Source: Acidobacteriota bacterium
GTDB taxonomy: Bacteria > Acidobacteriota > Terriglobia > Acidiferrales > UBA7541
Assembly (NCBI GenBank): GCA_027307115.1
Contig: DAHUXN010000054.1
Coordinates: 1 to 55,521 of the forward strand
Direction of reading: 5' to 3'
DNA length: 55,521 nucleotides
The number at the start of each line of letters is the position of its first letter. The first letter of the stretch is position 1. The position numbers and the translations under genes were made by a program. Below are positions 10,001-17,188 of this stretch, in pieces. A model generated the notes under the pieces. That model saw only the letters and a program-made list of their open reading frames with translations, was not told the DNA's origin and searched no databases.

Positions 10001-10956
10001 GCTATAAAGCCACCGGGCTGCTTGGACATCGCAAAGCTGCCAAAGAAGAACAACTTGTTCTTCAAGATGGGTCCGCCGGCGTTTCCACCAAAATCGTTCA
10101 AAATGAGGTGAGGTCTCGGTTGGCCTACGGCGTTGTTGTGCCAGCTATTTGCGTTCAGCCACGAATTGCGAAAATCTTCGTACGCTTCGCCGTGGTATGC
10201 GTTGCTGCCTCGACGGGTGACGAAGCTGCTCTGCATCGAGGAGCCACCGAGAGCCTGGCTCATGTCGACTTGGCTCGTCTGCACGGTCATTTCCTGAATA
10301 TCTTCGACACGGGCCTGCAGCCCCGGTGTCGTGTTGCCTCCGAACTTCATGCGGCTCGTCGAGGAAACCACGCCGTCAATGGTGTTTCCCTGCGCAATCA
10401 TCGGAAGACCGTTCCAGGTGCCGCTGGAGGGCGTGCCGCTATATCCGGGGGTTAGAAACGCCAACTGACTGATGTTGCGGCCGCTCAGGGGCAGATTTTC
10501 GATCTGCTTAACATCGATCGTTGTCACGATGGCGTTGGAGCTAGCCTCGACCAGCGGAGACACGCTTCCGCTTACGACTACCTCTTGGGACGCGGACCCT
10601 ACTTTCAATAACGCCTTGAGATCGGTAACGCGGCCACCTTGCACGATGACCGAATCGTAAACTTGCGTTTGAAAGCTTCCCTTCGAGACGGTCAGTTTGT
10701 AAGTACCGAGGGGCAACGCAACAAACGTGAATGTGCCCTCTGGGCCTGTCGTGGCCTTGTGAACGTCGCCCGTGGTGGTGTCGAGAATCGTCAGTTGTGC
10801 GTCCGGCACAACCGCGCCGCTCTCGTCCAGTACCGTAACGTTTACGCTGCCGTAAGCGCCGTTTTGCGCCCGTGCTGAGGGAGCGCTGAGCGCGAAGAAC
10901 GACAACAAACAGGCTGCCATGCTGCCAATCAAAGCGCGAGAAAAACTCCGCGACAT
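7045..10956 (-). CDS. Oar-like TonB-dependent outer-membrane receptor
   Basis: A 1303-residue outer-membrane protein. It opens with a Sec signal (MSRSFSRALIGSMAA..., cleaved after SARA near 34-36), then a carboxypeptidase-regulatory-like Ig domain (about 38-120), a plug region (including NIVTTIDVKQIENLPL-like residues) and a long beta-barrel ending in the aromatic residue F (RARLDF). Such Oar-like receptors are abundant in Acidobacteriota and usually import glycans. The reading frame is open up to 11283, but ATG 10956 is the start: AAAGGAGG ends 4 bases upstream and the signal peptide begins there. Operator-like palindromes in its leader tie it to the arabinose locus. Substrate specificity is inferred. 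Confidence 0.92.
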   Translation of the reverse strand: MSRSFSRALIGSMAACLLSFFALSAPSARAQNGAYGSVNVTVLDESGAVVPDAQLTILDTTTGDVHKATTGPEGTFTFVALPLGTYKLTVSKGSFQTQVYDSVIVQGGRVTDLKALLKVGSASQEVVVSGSVSPLVEASSNAIVTTIDVKQIENLPLSGRNISQLAFLTPGYSGTPSSGTWNGLPMIAQGNTIDGVVSSTSRMKFGGNTTPGLQARVEDIQEMTVQTSQVDMSQALGGSSMQSSFVTRRGSNAYHGEAYEDFRNSWLNANSWHNNAVGQPRPHLILNDFGGNAGGPILKNKLFFFGSFAMSKQPGGFIASNTFLSQNAQNGIYTFQPPNSATTVNLFTQVAQPNGLPATPGATYLAEQAAINTAVTSGGATISPTGDPNIEQVNWLVLSPITTYFPALRLDYNISPKLRLNFAFEDTKRNQPNAAAPLFPGAAFANQAASDKSSNYIASLGLDWSISPTLLNQFHGGYFYNAYWYAFGAKQLWDTQPAHSWPICPPNTGDCSGTGFNLPVSTYYPIFNASDNATWQHNAHTVTFGFSFYREQDHYWNPPDGIQNISLGLVNGDPAYGDFQSYFASASNTDRGEAENLYATLVGRVSSVGPIGSGFPYLPSTGQYATTPGQAYNLDELQKSWGVYAQDSFHLKPTLTLNYGLRWDFTGDNHDMTSAYHGATEADMYGPSGVGNLFKPGTLTGTANPQYLASSHQYHPWNVSPQPMIGIAWNPNYSEGFLGKLMGGGNTVIRAGFDIKRFTEPYQYFWNNASNHGLAFFQNFSYQAGSGSGPGFFTPGSITDTGGNFSPSLFLNSPPAYAASIPQSDYTWSYYWGGAGFDPNIKQPYVQEWNLGIQRQFGHSNVLEVRYMGHRSVHQWINVNTNEVNIIENGFLNEFKNAQTNMAINQANGISSFANNGFAGQKALPIFDAAFAGEASGGTGIPFKDYGTKGAFFTRVQQGQAGSVAGILAKPFGNAPYICNLVGSSISNCATQFGFTSPGAYPLNFFQTNPYAASCGGCSTQSFMTAGGYGNYHALLVDFRERPWHGMQFDANYTWSHTLGVQPDNQWLGTVPEFTMRDLRLGYGPTLFDLRHVVHVSGTYDLPFGNGRRFLNQGGVINRIVGGWTVGTIFTYETGFPFSVTGGYRTFNDYGDSGLVLNGITRSQLQSATGVYTPNVCGSSGTATCPFKWDFNPSVLRASNKIAPPANCSSFLTGVCQNTAPGTFTGDVWLYGPHLWNDDLSITKLFPITERVQFVFQGEFLNAFNHPNWANPNSSVQSGAFGQAGLSNMNGPRQIEFRARLDF

Positions 10957-11047
10957 ACTGCCTCCTTTGACATGTCCAAGCTTTGTCCGTGTTCCGAACA
11001 ACGCGATTTCAGTTTTCATTCCCGAGTGAACTGCCCTTCCACTTCGA

Positions 11048-11061
11048 AGAAAGCGTTTTCT
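11048..11061. promoter_or_regulatory. Imperfect LacI-type operator in receptor leader
   Basis: AGAAAGCGTTTTCT differs at a single position from the perfect palindrome found at 4758-4771. It is about 92 bases upstream of the receptor start codon. It may be a secondary site for the same LacI-type regulator. Confidence 0.5.
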
Positions 11062-11204
11062 AAAATAGCCAAACATTAATTTGTCTATGATTGCATGGCG
11101 AACCGCGCTGCTGAATTTGCTGTGAAATTTCGTTTGAGATGCGGCTGAAGAACTACTGTGAGGAAAGCTAGCTGCGGGGAGAGAGGCTTGACCAAATCGC
11201 CGGT

Positions 11205-11228
11205 TGCATCCGCGGATTGTCGGATGCA
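11205..11228. other. Stem-loop in receptor gene leader
   Basis: TGCATCCG (11205-11212) and CGGATGCA (11221-11228) form an 8-base-pair stem with an 8-base loop within the 5' leader of the receptor mRNA. The stem begins like the one behind the gene at 6978-7016 (TGCATCC/GGATGCA). Function unknown. Confidence 0.4.
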
Positions 11229-11257
11229 TTCGGTGAAGTTCGGCCCATGGCCTAACA

Positions 11258-11271
11258 AGTAAACGTTTACT
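11258..11271. promoter_or_regulatory. LacI-type operator palindrome in receptor leader
   Basis: AGTAAACGTTTACT is a perfect 14-base palindrome with central CG. It shares AAACGTTT with the site before the GH127 gene. It lies about 40 to 50 bases downstream of the predicted receptor promoter. Confidence 0.65.
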
Positions 11272-11317
11272 CACGCTACCCACCCCGTCTAAGCACGACC
11301 CGTTCTGATGGGCGCTT

Positions 11318-11345
11318 TGTATAATGTATTTGTATTACTTGTCAA
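11318..11345 (-). promoter_or_regulatory. Probable promoter of the TonB receptor gene
   Basis: On the minus strand TTGACA (11345-11340) is followed after 16 bases by TATACA (11323-11318). It would give a leader of about 350 bases containing two operator-like sites and a hairpin. A TATAAT on the plus strand at 11320-11325 could serve the divergent TPR gene, but I see no good -35 box for it. Confidence 0.5.
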
Positions 11346-11440
11346 GCCCAAAATTTCACTCCGGCCCGATTCGCGCCAAAACTGGTAGAATGGCGGGGAA
11401 TTTGATGGCCTTCTGAGGGGCGAAAAGCACCAAACGCATT

Positions 11441-12646
11441 ATGAAGATGGCTCGAGCACTCCTCGACTTAGGACCGATGGGTTATCGGCGTTTTTGGCGT
11501 GTAATTGCATACTTCCCGGCCGTTGCCGCCCTTGCGGCCATAGCTTGTTCCGGCACTGCGACCGCTAAGACTCCGCTCGAATTCGGGGCGGCTAGAATGC
11601 AGACGCGCGACCGCTTGGGGGCACCCTCAGACGCAGAAAGAGAACTGCAAACAGGAATCGCGCTGACTCAGCAGGGACATTTCTTGGAAGCGATTCCGCA
11701 TTTTCTGGCGGCGCAGGGCCACGTCGCTGACGAATACGCAGTGAATTTCAATCTTGCTTTGTGCTATGTGGGGACCGAGCAATTCGGCCGCGCGATTCAG
11801 GTTCTCAGCGCATTGAAAGCCGACGGACGTGACACTGCGGCGGTCAACAACCTGCTCGCTCAAGCGTACATCGGAGCGGGACAGGACAAGGAAGCATTCA
11901 GCGCGTTCCAGCAAGCCGTTAAGCAAACTCCCGAGGACGAGAAACTTTACATGCTCGTGGCGGAGGAGTGCATGGACCGGCAGGCTTACGACCTCGGGCT
12001 CGACGTTTTGGACATCGGACTACGACATCTTCCAAAGTCGTCGCGATTGCATTACGAACGCGGCGTGTTTTTTTCATTTGAAAATGAACCTGATCCGGCG
12101 ACGGCGGATTTCGATCTTGCCAGCAAACTTTTTCCCCGAAGCGATATCTTTTATATGGCTGCAGGGCAGAAGGCGTTGCTCGAGGGAAATATGCCAGAGG
12201 CGGTTCGAGTTGCGCGCGAAGGACTAGAAGGAGGTCACGGCAACTATGTCCTGCTGACCATCTTCGGGAAAGCGGTGGTGCAATCGGGCGTCAGTCCAGC
12301 GCAACCAGAATTTCGGGAGGCGCAAGCAGCGCTGGAAAAATCCGTGGCTGAGCGTCCGAACTATGCTGAGTCGAGGGCTGCGCTTGGCGAACTTTATCTG
12401 ATGGCAGGCCGCACTGACGAGGCAATCACACAACTGGAAGCGGCGCGGAAACTCGCGCCAGACGACTCTTCCGTTTACTCGCATCTGGCAATCGCCTATC
12501 GGCGAAAGGGTGATGCGAAACAGGCGGAGCGTATGTTGGCGATGCTTGCCGCTTTGAACCAGGAACAAGCTGCAAAATATAAATCGGGCGCGCCCGGTCA
12601 CAAGGCCGGTTACGTTTCGTCAGGACGAGCGCCGCGGCGACCTTAA
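11441..12646 (+). CDS. Exported tetratricopeptide-repeat protein
   Basis: A 401-residue protein with an N-terminal hydrophobic segment (about 20-42, FPAVAALAAIACSGTATAK) that looks like a signal peptide, followed by about eight TPR-like helical pairs from residue 70 to 380 (for example YAESRAALGELYLMAGRTDE and the repeat after it). TPRs mediate protein-protein contacts. A weak GAGGGG lies too far upstream of ATG 11441 to settle the start; ATG 11447 is an alternative. It converges with the CRTAC1 gene and the two stop codons share the palindrome TTAA. TPR proteins beside CRTAC1 proteins are common in Acidobacteriota, which suggests a shared periplasmic or surface role, but the function is unknown. 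Confidence 0.85.
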   Translation: MKMARALLDLGPMGYRRFWRVIAYFPAVAALAAIACSGTATAKTPLEFGAARMQTRDRLGAPSDAERELQTGIALTQQGHFLEAIPHFLAAQGHVADEYAVNFNLALCYVGTEQFGRAIQVLSALKADGRDTAAVNNLLAQAYIGAGQDKEAFSAFQQAVKQTPEDEKLYMLVAEECMDRQAYDLGLDVLDIGLRHLPKSSRLHYERGVFFSFENEPDPATADFDLASKLFPRSDIFYMAAGQKALLEGNMPEAVRVAREGLEGGHGNYVLLTIFGKAVVQSGVSPAQPEFREAQAALEKSVAERPNYAESRAALGELYLMAGRTDEAITQLEAARKLAPDDSSVYSHLAIAYRRKGDAKQAERMLAMLAALNQEQAAKYKSGAPGHKAGYVSSGRAPRRP

Positions 12647-14382
12647 TCGTGGCCGGGGCCGACCCGGGGAAATTTACGTTCGACTAAACCCTTCCCTTCC
12701 TCGATGGCGATGATCCGGTCAGCTTGGATTTTGGCCAGCTTCGTCACAACGCCGCTTGGCCAAAGAATCTCGATAGCGTCCGCGAGCGAATATTTTCCCA
12801 GGCCAAAATGAAGCCGCGGATCCTGCGCCGATTGGTAACTCATTCCGCCCTTTCGTTGCTCGTAAAGAACAAGATCGCCCGCGGAAAGTTTAACGCGCGC
12901 GCCCACGCCGTCTCGATTCGAGCGCGTGCCGATGAGAAGAATTTCCAGCCAGTGATTCGCGTTGCCGCCGTCGTTTCGAAGCAATTGCGGCCGCTCACCA
13001 TTGTTGTTCACCAAAATATCCAGATCGCCGTCATTGTCGAAATCGCCGACGGCGGCGCCGCGGCTGACGCGCGGAAGTTGAAAGTCGCGGCCAAGCTCTT
13101 CGCTCACGTTCTGGAAAGTCCCGCGTCCCAGATTGCGAAACATGAGTTTTGGCTCAGCGTAGTGAACGCTGGCGTTGTAACGCTGAATGTTGTCGAGGAC
13201 GTGCCCGTTGGCCATGAAAATATCCAGCGCGCCGTCATTGTCGTAGTCCATGAAGCGCGCGCCGAATCCGCTCATGTGGAAAGTGGCATAGCCAAGACCG
13301 CTGCGCAGCGTCGCGTCGTCGAAAGTTCCGTCGCCCATATTTTGATAGAGCCGGGCGAGTTGGCTGTCGAGATGGGTGACGATAAGGTCCATGCGGCCCT
13401 TCCCTGTCGTGTCCGCCGCATCGGTTCCCATGCCAGCTTCCGGCAATCCGTCAGCACTCACGGCAACACCCGCCAAATATCCCACTTCGCGAAATGTTCC
13501 GTCGCGGTTATTGTGAAAGAGAAAATTGGCCATCGAGTCGTTGGCGATGAAAATGTCCTGCCAGCCGTCATTGTCATAATCGAAAGTGACGACACCGAGG
13601 CCGTTGCCAGGTTTTAGTGCAACTCCGGATTGTTTGCTGACGTCCGTGAACGTGCCGTCGCCGTTATTGTGAAAGAGCGTGGGCGCCTGGCCGTTGTAAT
13701 CGTCCGGATGACAGTAACTGCGCATTCCTGGACCGTGGTCGCCACACCAGAAATTACGATCCGGCGACCAGTCAATGTAATTCGCAATCACCAGGTCGAG
13801 ACGGCCATCATTGTCATAATCAAACCACGCAGCGCTGGATGCCCAGCGGCCTACATTTTCCACTCCGGCGCGAGCAGTAACGTCAGTAAACGTGCCGTTA
13901 CCATTATTGTGGTAAAGAATGCAGCGTCCGTATCCGAGAACGAGCAAATCCGGATATCCGTCGTTGTCGTAATCGCCGACGGCAACGCCCATGCCGAACA
14001 AACCTTCCGCGCCCACGCCGGCCTTGACCGTAACGTCAGTAAAAGTTCCGTCGCCGTTGTTGCGATAAAGGGCGCTGCGTAATGGATGGGCGGGTTTGTA
14101 AAGGCGCGTCGCGGCGCCATTGGCCAAATATAAATCGAGAAGTCCATCCTGGTTGTAGTCGATCCAGCCGCAGCCCGAACCCATCGTCTCGATTAGGTAT
14201 TTTTCGGAGGATGCCGCGTTATCGTGACGAAAATCGATTCCGGCGGATTGTGCGATGTCGATGAACTTAACGGCGGGTGCCACCTGCGCGAACGCGCGGC
14301 ATGGACTAAAAGAGGCGCACGCAGCCGCGCTCCCCATGGCTCTCAGCAAGTCGCGTCTGGAAAATTTCGAGAACCGCGCCAC
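12643..14382 (-). CDS. CRTAC1 family protein with FG-GAP repeats and ASPIC/UnbV domain
   Basis: A 579-residue exported protein. It has a Tat-type signal (FSRRDLLRAMGSAAACASF, residues about 7-25), then repeated FG-GAP/VCBS blades with calcium-binding DYDNDGxxDL motifs (seen about six to seven times between residues 75 and 440), and a C-terminal ASPIC/UnbV domain (GVGARVKLSAGDLVLYEQ and a HFGLG element). This architecture predicts an extracytoplasmic beta-propeller that may bind carbohydrate or protein. The start is a GTG at 14382 with GGGAG 9 bases upstream. It ends at 12643, overlapping the convergent TPR gene by four bases. Substrate and partner are unknown. Confidence 0.9.
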   Translation of the reverse strand: MARFSKFSRRDLLRAMGSAAACASFSPCRAFAQVAPAVKFIDIAQSAGIDFRHDNAASSEKYLIETMGSGCGWIDYNQDGLLDLYLANGAATRLYKPAHPLRSALYRNNGDGTFTDVTVKAGVGAEGLFGMGVAVGDYDNDGYPDLLVLGYGRCILYHNNGNGTFTDVTARAGVENVGRWASSAAWFDYDNDGRLDLVIANYIDWSPDRNFWCGDHGPGMRSYCHPDDYNGQAPTLFHNNGDGTFTDVSKQSGVALKPGNGLGVVTFDYDNDGWQDIFIANDSMANFLFHNNRDGTFREVGYLAGVAVSADGLPEAGMGTDAADTTGKGRMDLIVTHLDSQLARLYQNMGDGTFDDATLRSGLGYATFHMSGFGARFMDYDNDGALDIFMANGHVLDNIQRYNASVHYAEPKLMFRNLGRGTFQNVSEELGRDFQLPRVSRGAAVGDFDNDGDLDILVNNNGERPQLLRNDGGNANHWLEILLIGTRSNRDGVGARVKLSAGDLVLYEQRKGGMSYQSAQDPRLHFGLGKYSLADAIEILWPSGVVTKLAKIQADRIIAIEEGKGLVERKFPRVGPGHD

Positions 14383-14447
14383 CTAATAATTCTCCCGAAT
14401 TCACGGAGATCGAATTCCGGTGCAAAATCAGCGTGCGACATTCGCAA

Positions 14448-15152
14448 TTAGCGCGGGGCGCTGAGTCCGGCTGCGACTGCTTCCTGCACGCGCGCCAACA
14501 ATATCTCTCGCTGCTCCATCGTATACGCAGTGCTATCGACCGGCGGGGCGAAACGAATCAGAATTTCGCCTGGCACGGTCGCAAGAGTTCCCTTGGGCAT
14601 GCGCTCGCGGCTTCCGAGTATGGACACAGGAACGACCGGAACGCGTCCCTGAATCGCCATCACAAATGTTCCCTTCTTGAAGGGCTTCAATTGGCCGTCC
14701 TTGCTCCGCGTGCCCTCGGGAAAGACCACGAACGAAATTCCGTCGTTGAGATACTGAACGGCTTGATCGATGCTGGCAACGGCGGATTCGCGGTCACTGC
14801 GATCGACAGGGACAATTTTGCCCAGGCGCAGCGCCGTTTTGACAATCGGGACGTGGAAGACTTCTCGTTTGGCCAAGAATGACACCCTTCGCGGAATGCC
14901 AATCAGCGCCGCAGGAGGATCGAGATTGCTGACGTGATTCGCGGCGAATATGCACACGCCCGCAGGAATATTCTCGATTCCTTCGGTTCGCACGCGCACT
15001 CCGGCGAGACGCATGGAAACGCCTATGCCCCACCTGCCGGCGCGAAAAAGAAAATCGCTTGTATGGGTGAGCAAGGAATAGGCAATGACGGGCAGGCCAA
15101 CGAACGTGATGTAGAGCGCGAGAAAGGCGACGGCCAGAATGGTGCGGATCAT
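14448..15152 (-). CDS. plsC: 1-acyl-sn-glycerol-3-phosphate acyltransferase
   Basis: A 234-residue PlsC-family enzyme that adds an acyl chain to lysophosphatidic acid to make phosphatidic acid in membrane phospholipid synthesis. Seen: an N-terminal hydrophobic segment (about 4-28), the acyltransferase box NHVSNLD at 72-78 with His73 and Asp78 in H-x4-D spacing, and the substrate-binding FPEGTRS at 144-150. Length is normal for the family. It stands alone between the CRTAC1 gene and a repeat-containing spacer. Confidence 0.9.
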   Translation of the reverse strand: MIRTILAVAFLALYITFVGLPVIAYSLLTHTSDFLFRAGRWGIGVSMRLAGVRVRTEGIENIPAGVCIFAANHVSNLDPPAALIGIPRRVSFLAKREVFHVPIVKTALRLGKIVPVDRSDRESAVASIDQAVQYLNDGISFVVFPEGTRSKDGQLKPFKKGTFVMAIQGRVPVVPVSILGSRERMPKGTLATVPGEILIRFAPPVDSTAYTMEQREILLARVQEAVAAGLSAPR

Positions 15153-15309
15153 TGTCGAGGGTAAACTATCTCACAAATGCCCCGGCGCAGCATTGTGCCC
15201 GACCTCAGGGTTAAAACCCATTTTGCGCGTGGCTGTTTACGGCGCGGCTGAAGCGTGCCCTGACGCTCCAAGGCGAAAGCTTCGACGCGTTGTGCCGAGG
15301 CGTGGGGAT

Positions 15310-15358
15310 TTAACCCCGTCCCTAAAAAAGCAAAAGCGCACAGGCTAAAGCCTGTGCC
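15310..15358. repeat. Composite hairpin repeat, copy 1
   Basis: GCACAGGCT and AGCCTGTGC (15338-15357) form a perfect 9-base-pair hairpin with a 2-base loop. It is preceded by AAAGCAAAAGCG and a GGGG...CCCC motif. The same composite recurs at 27165-27222, so this is a dispersed intergenic repeat. It occupies the spacer between the M61 protease gene end and plsC. Confidence 0.6.
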
Positions 15359-15385
15359 ACGCAAGGCACGCGACAGCAACACCTG

Positions 15386-17188
15386 CTAGTCAGTGGCGCC
15401 AGTGAGCATCCCGTTGCGAATGCGTTTTTGTTTTGCAGTCGCGGCGGGCATTTCGGAAATCGAATAGCTCTGTATTGTTTGCTTTCCTAGCGTCAATGAA
15501 ATTTCGCGCTGGCTCGCGTTGCGTTCGATTTGCAATTTCACCTTGTCGCCGGGCGCGTGCGAAGAGAGCCATCGCTGCGCGAATCGCGGGAATGGTTGAC
15601 CGTCGAGTTTCAGCAGGAAATCGCCAGCTTGCAATCCAGCCTGCTGCGCTCCACTGCCGGCAGTGACCGCTGCGACTTGAAGCGGCCCAGTGCGGCCGCG
15701 CGAGACTTCAAATCCAAAATCGGCAATCGACTGCTGCTGCTTTGTGGCGGTGAGACCCGCTATGCGAAGAAAATCGTCATACGGTATGTCGTCCGTGCCC
15801 GCGACATATTTCGCGAAGAAATCCTTCAAGCTGCGGCCTGAGATTCTTTCCGCTTCCTGCTCGACACCAGCACTGTCGTTGTAGAAACGATTGCGATGCG
15901 CGTAGTCGCCGTCCATGGCGCGCAGAACGTCGTCGAGAGATTTGCGATTGTCCGTTGCGTCGCGAATTTCGAGATCGAGCAGCACGCCCAGGATCTGGCC
16001 TTTGTTGTAGTACGAAATGCTGACATCGGGGCGATCGTAGTAGTCGTATTTATCGAGCCATGTATCGAGGCTCGATTCCTCGGCGCTTTGCCAGTGATGC
16101 GCGGGACGTGCATCGAGCGTGGTGAATTGTTGCGCGAGGTCGCTGCAAAATTGATCGTGACTCCACAGGCCTGTGCGCACCATGGTATAAGCCGCGTACG
16201 TGCTGGTGACTCCTTCGGCGAACCAGAGCGCGCGCGTCCACATCTCTTTCGTGAAATCCACGGGCTCGAGCGTTTGCGGGCGAATGCGTTTTACATTCCA
16301 CAGGTGGAAAAACTCGTGCGCCGCCACATTTGCGGCCATCTGGCCCGAAGGCACGGCGATGGCCGAGCAATTTGCGTGCTCCATTCCGCCTCCGCCTGCT
16401 TCGGCGTAAGGGCCGAAATGGAAGATGAACATGTACTCGCGGAAGGGCACATCGCGCATCATTCCCGTCTCAGAAGAAACTATTTTGCGCAACGTTTCGG
16501 CAAGGTTTTGCTGATCCCAGTCCTTGCCGTCAACGACGACGCGGAAATGCGCGCCATTGGCATCGAATTGGAAATCGCGGAATGTGCCGATTTCCGCGGG
16601 GGCGTCGACGAGCGCATCATAACTTGGCGCGACGAAAGTCTGCGCAAGTTTTTCTGCCGGTAATTCTTCCGCGACGCGCCAGTTTTCCGGCACATCGGAA
16701 TAACGGATTTCCGTTTGTTCCGCGCGACGCGACGGAACGTAGAAAAGCACTTCGGCTAAGTTCAGGAACGCGTGGCGAGAATTAAGCTGGGAACTGAACG
16801 GGCCTGGCGCGTCCCAATAATCCTCGTATTGAATTGTGACCGCGCCCAAATCATGTTGCGAATTGGCGGGAGCGGTGATTTGCCACGTTTGCTTATCCAG
16901 CTTGACCACAAGGAGCCGCGCACCGCCCGGGCCGTGAGCTTCTACGTCGGTGACGTGATACGCGAAATCGCGAATGTCATACGTGGCATTCCAGGCGGGC
17001 ATCGCGACGATGAGTTCGGGGCCGACTCTTGGCACTTCCATGGTGACGTGAAAACTGTGCTGTTCCGGATGCGCGAGGGAGATCGTGTAGTGAATGGCAG
17101 CCGTGGCGTCGCGCGGCACGAAAAATATCGCGAAGACGAAGACAATTGCCAGAAGCGATCTGGATGTTAGTCTGTAGGTATTGCTCAC
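15386..17188 (-). CDS. M61-family metallopeptidase with PDZ domain
   Basis: A 600-residue glycyl-aminopeptidase-like protease. It has a Sec-type signal or anchor (about 10-31), an M61 N-terminal domain, the GGGGMEH exopeptidase element near 265-271, the zinc motif HEFFH at 291-295, and a C-terminal PDZ domain (about 500-585). Such enzymes are zinc proteases acting outside the cytoplasm. I place the start at GTG 17188, overlapping the mpl stop as GTGA, because the signal peptide begins right there; an in-frame ATG at 17239 would add 17 residues without a signal. The overlap indicates translational coupling to mpl, although the link to peptidoglycan recycling is only contextual. Confidence 0.88.
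   Translation of the reverse strand: MSNTYRLTSRSLLAIVFVFAIFFVPRDATAAIHYTISLAHPEQHSFHVTMEVPRVGPELIVAMPAWNATYDIRDFAYHVTDVEAHGPGGARLLVVKLDKQTWQITAPANSQHDLGAVTIQYEDYWDAPGPFSSQLNSRHAFLNLAEVLFYVPSRRAEQTEIRYSDVPENWRVAEELPAEKLAQTFVAPSYDALVDAPAEIGTFRDFQFDANGAHFRVVVDGKDWDQQNLAETLRKIVSSETGMMRDVPFREYMFIFHFGPYAEAGGGGMEHANCSAIAVPSGQMAANVAAHEFFHLWNVKRIRPQTLEPVDFTKEMWTRALWFAEGVTSTYAAYTMVRTGLWSHDQFCSDLAQQFTTLDARPAHHWQSAEESSLDTWLDKYDYYDRPDVSISYYNKGQILGVLLDLEIRDATDNRKSLDDVLRAMDGDYAHRNRFYNDSAGVEQEAERISGRSLKDFFAKYVAGTDDIPYDDFLRIAGLTATKQQQSIADFGFEVSRGRTGPLQVAAVTAGSGAQQAGLQAGDFLLKLDGQPFPRFAQRWLSSHAPGDKVKLQIERNASQREISLTLGKQTIQSYSISEMPAATAKQKRIRNGMLTGATD

Noticed and set aside
10957-11283. N-terminal extension of the TonB receptor reading frame up to 11283
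   Set aside because: ATG 10956 has a perfectly spaced AAAGGAGG and begins a signal peptide; the extension covers operators and the leader hairpin and shows no protein-like pattern.
11320-11325. Plus-strand promoter for the TPR gene at TATAAT
   Set aside because: The -10 match is perfect but nothing like TTGACA lies 16 to 18 bases before it.
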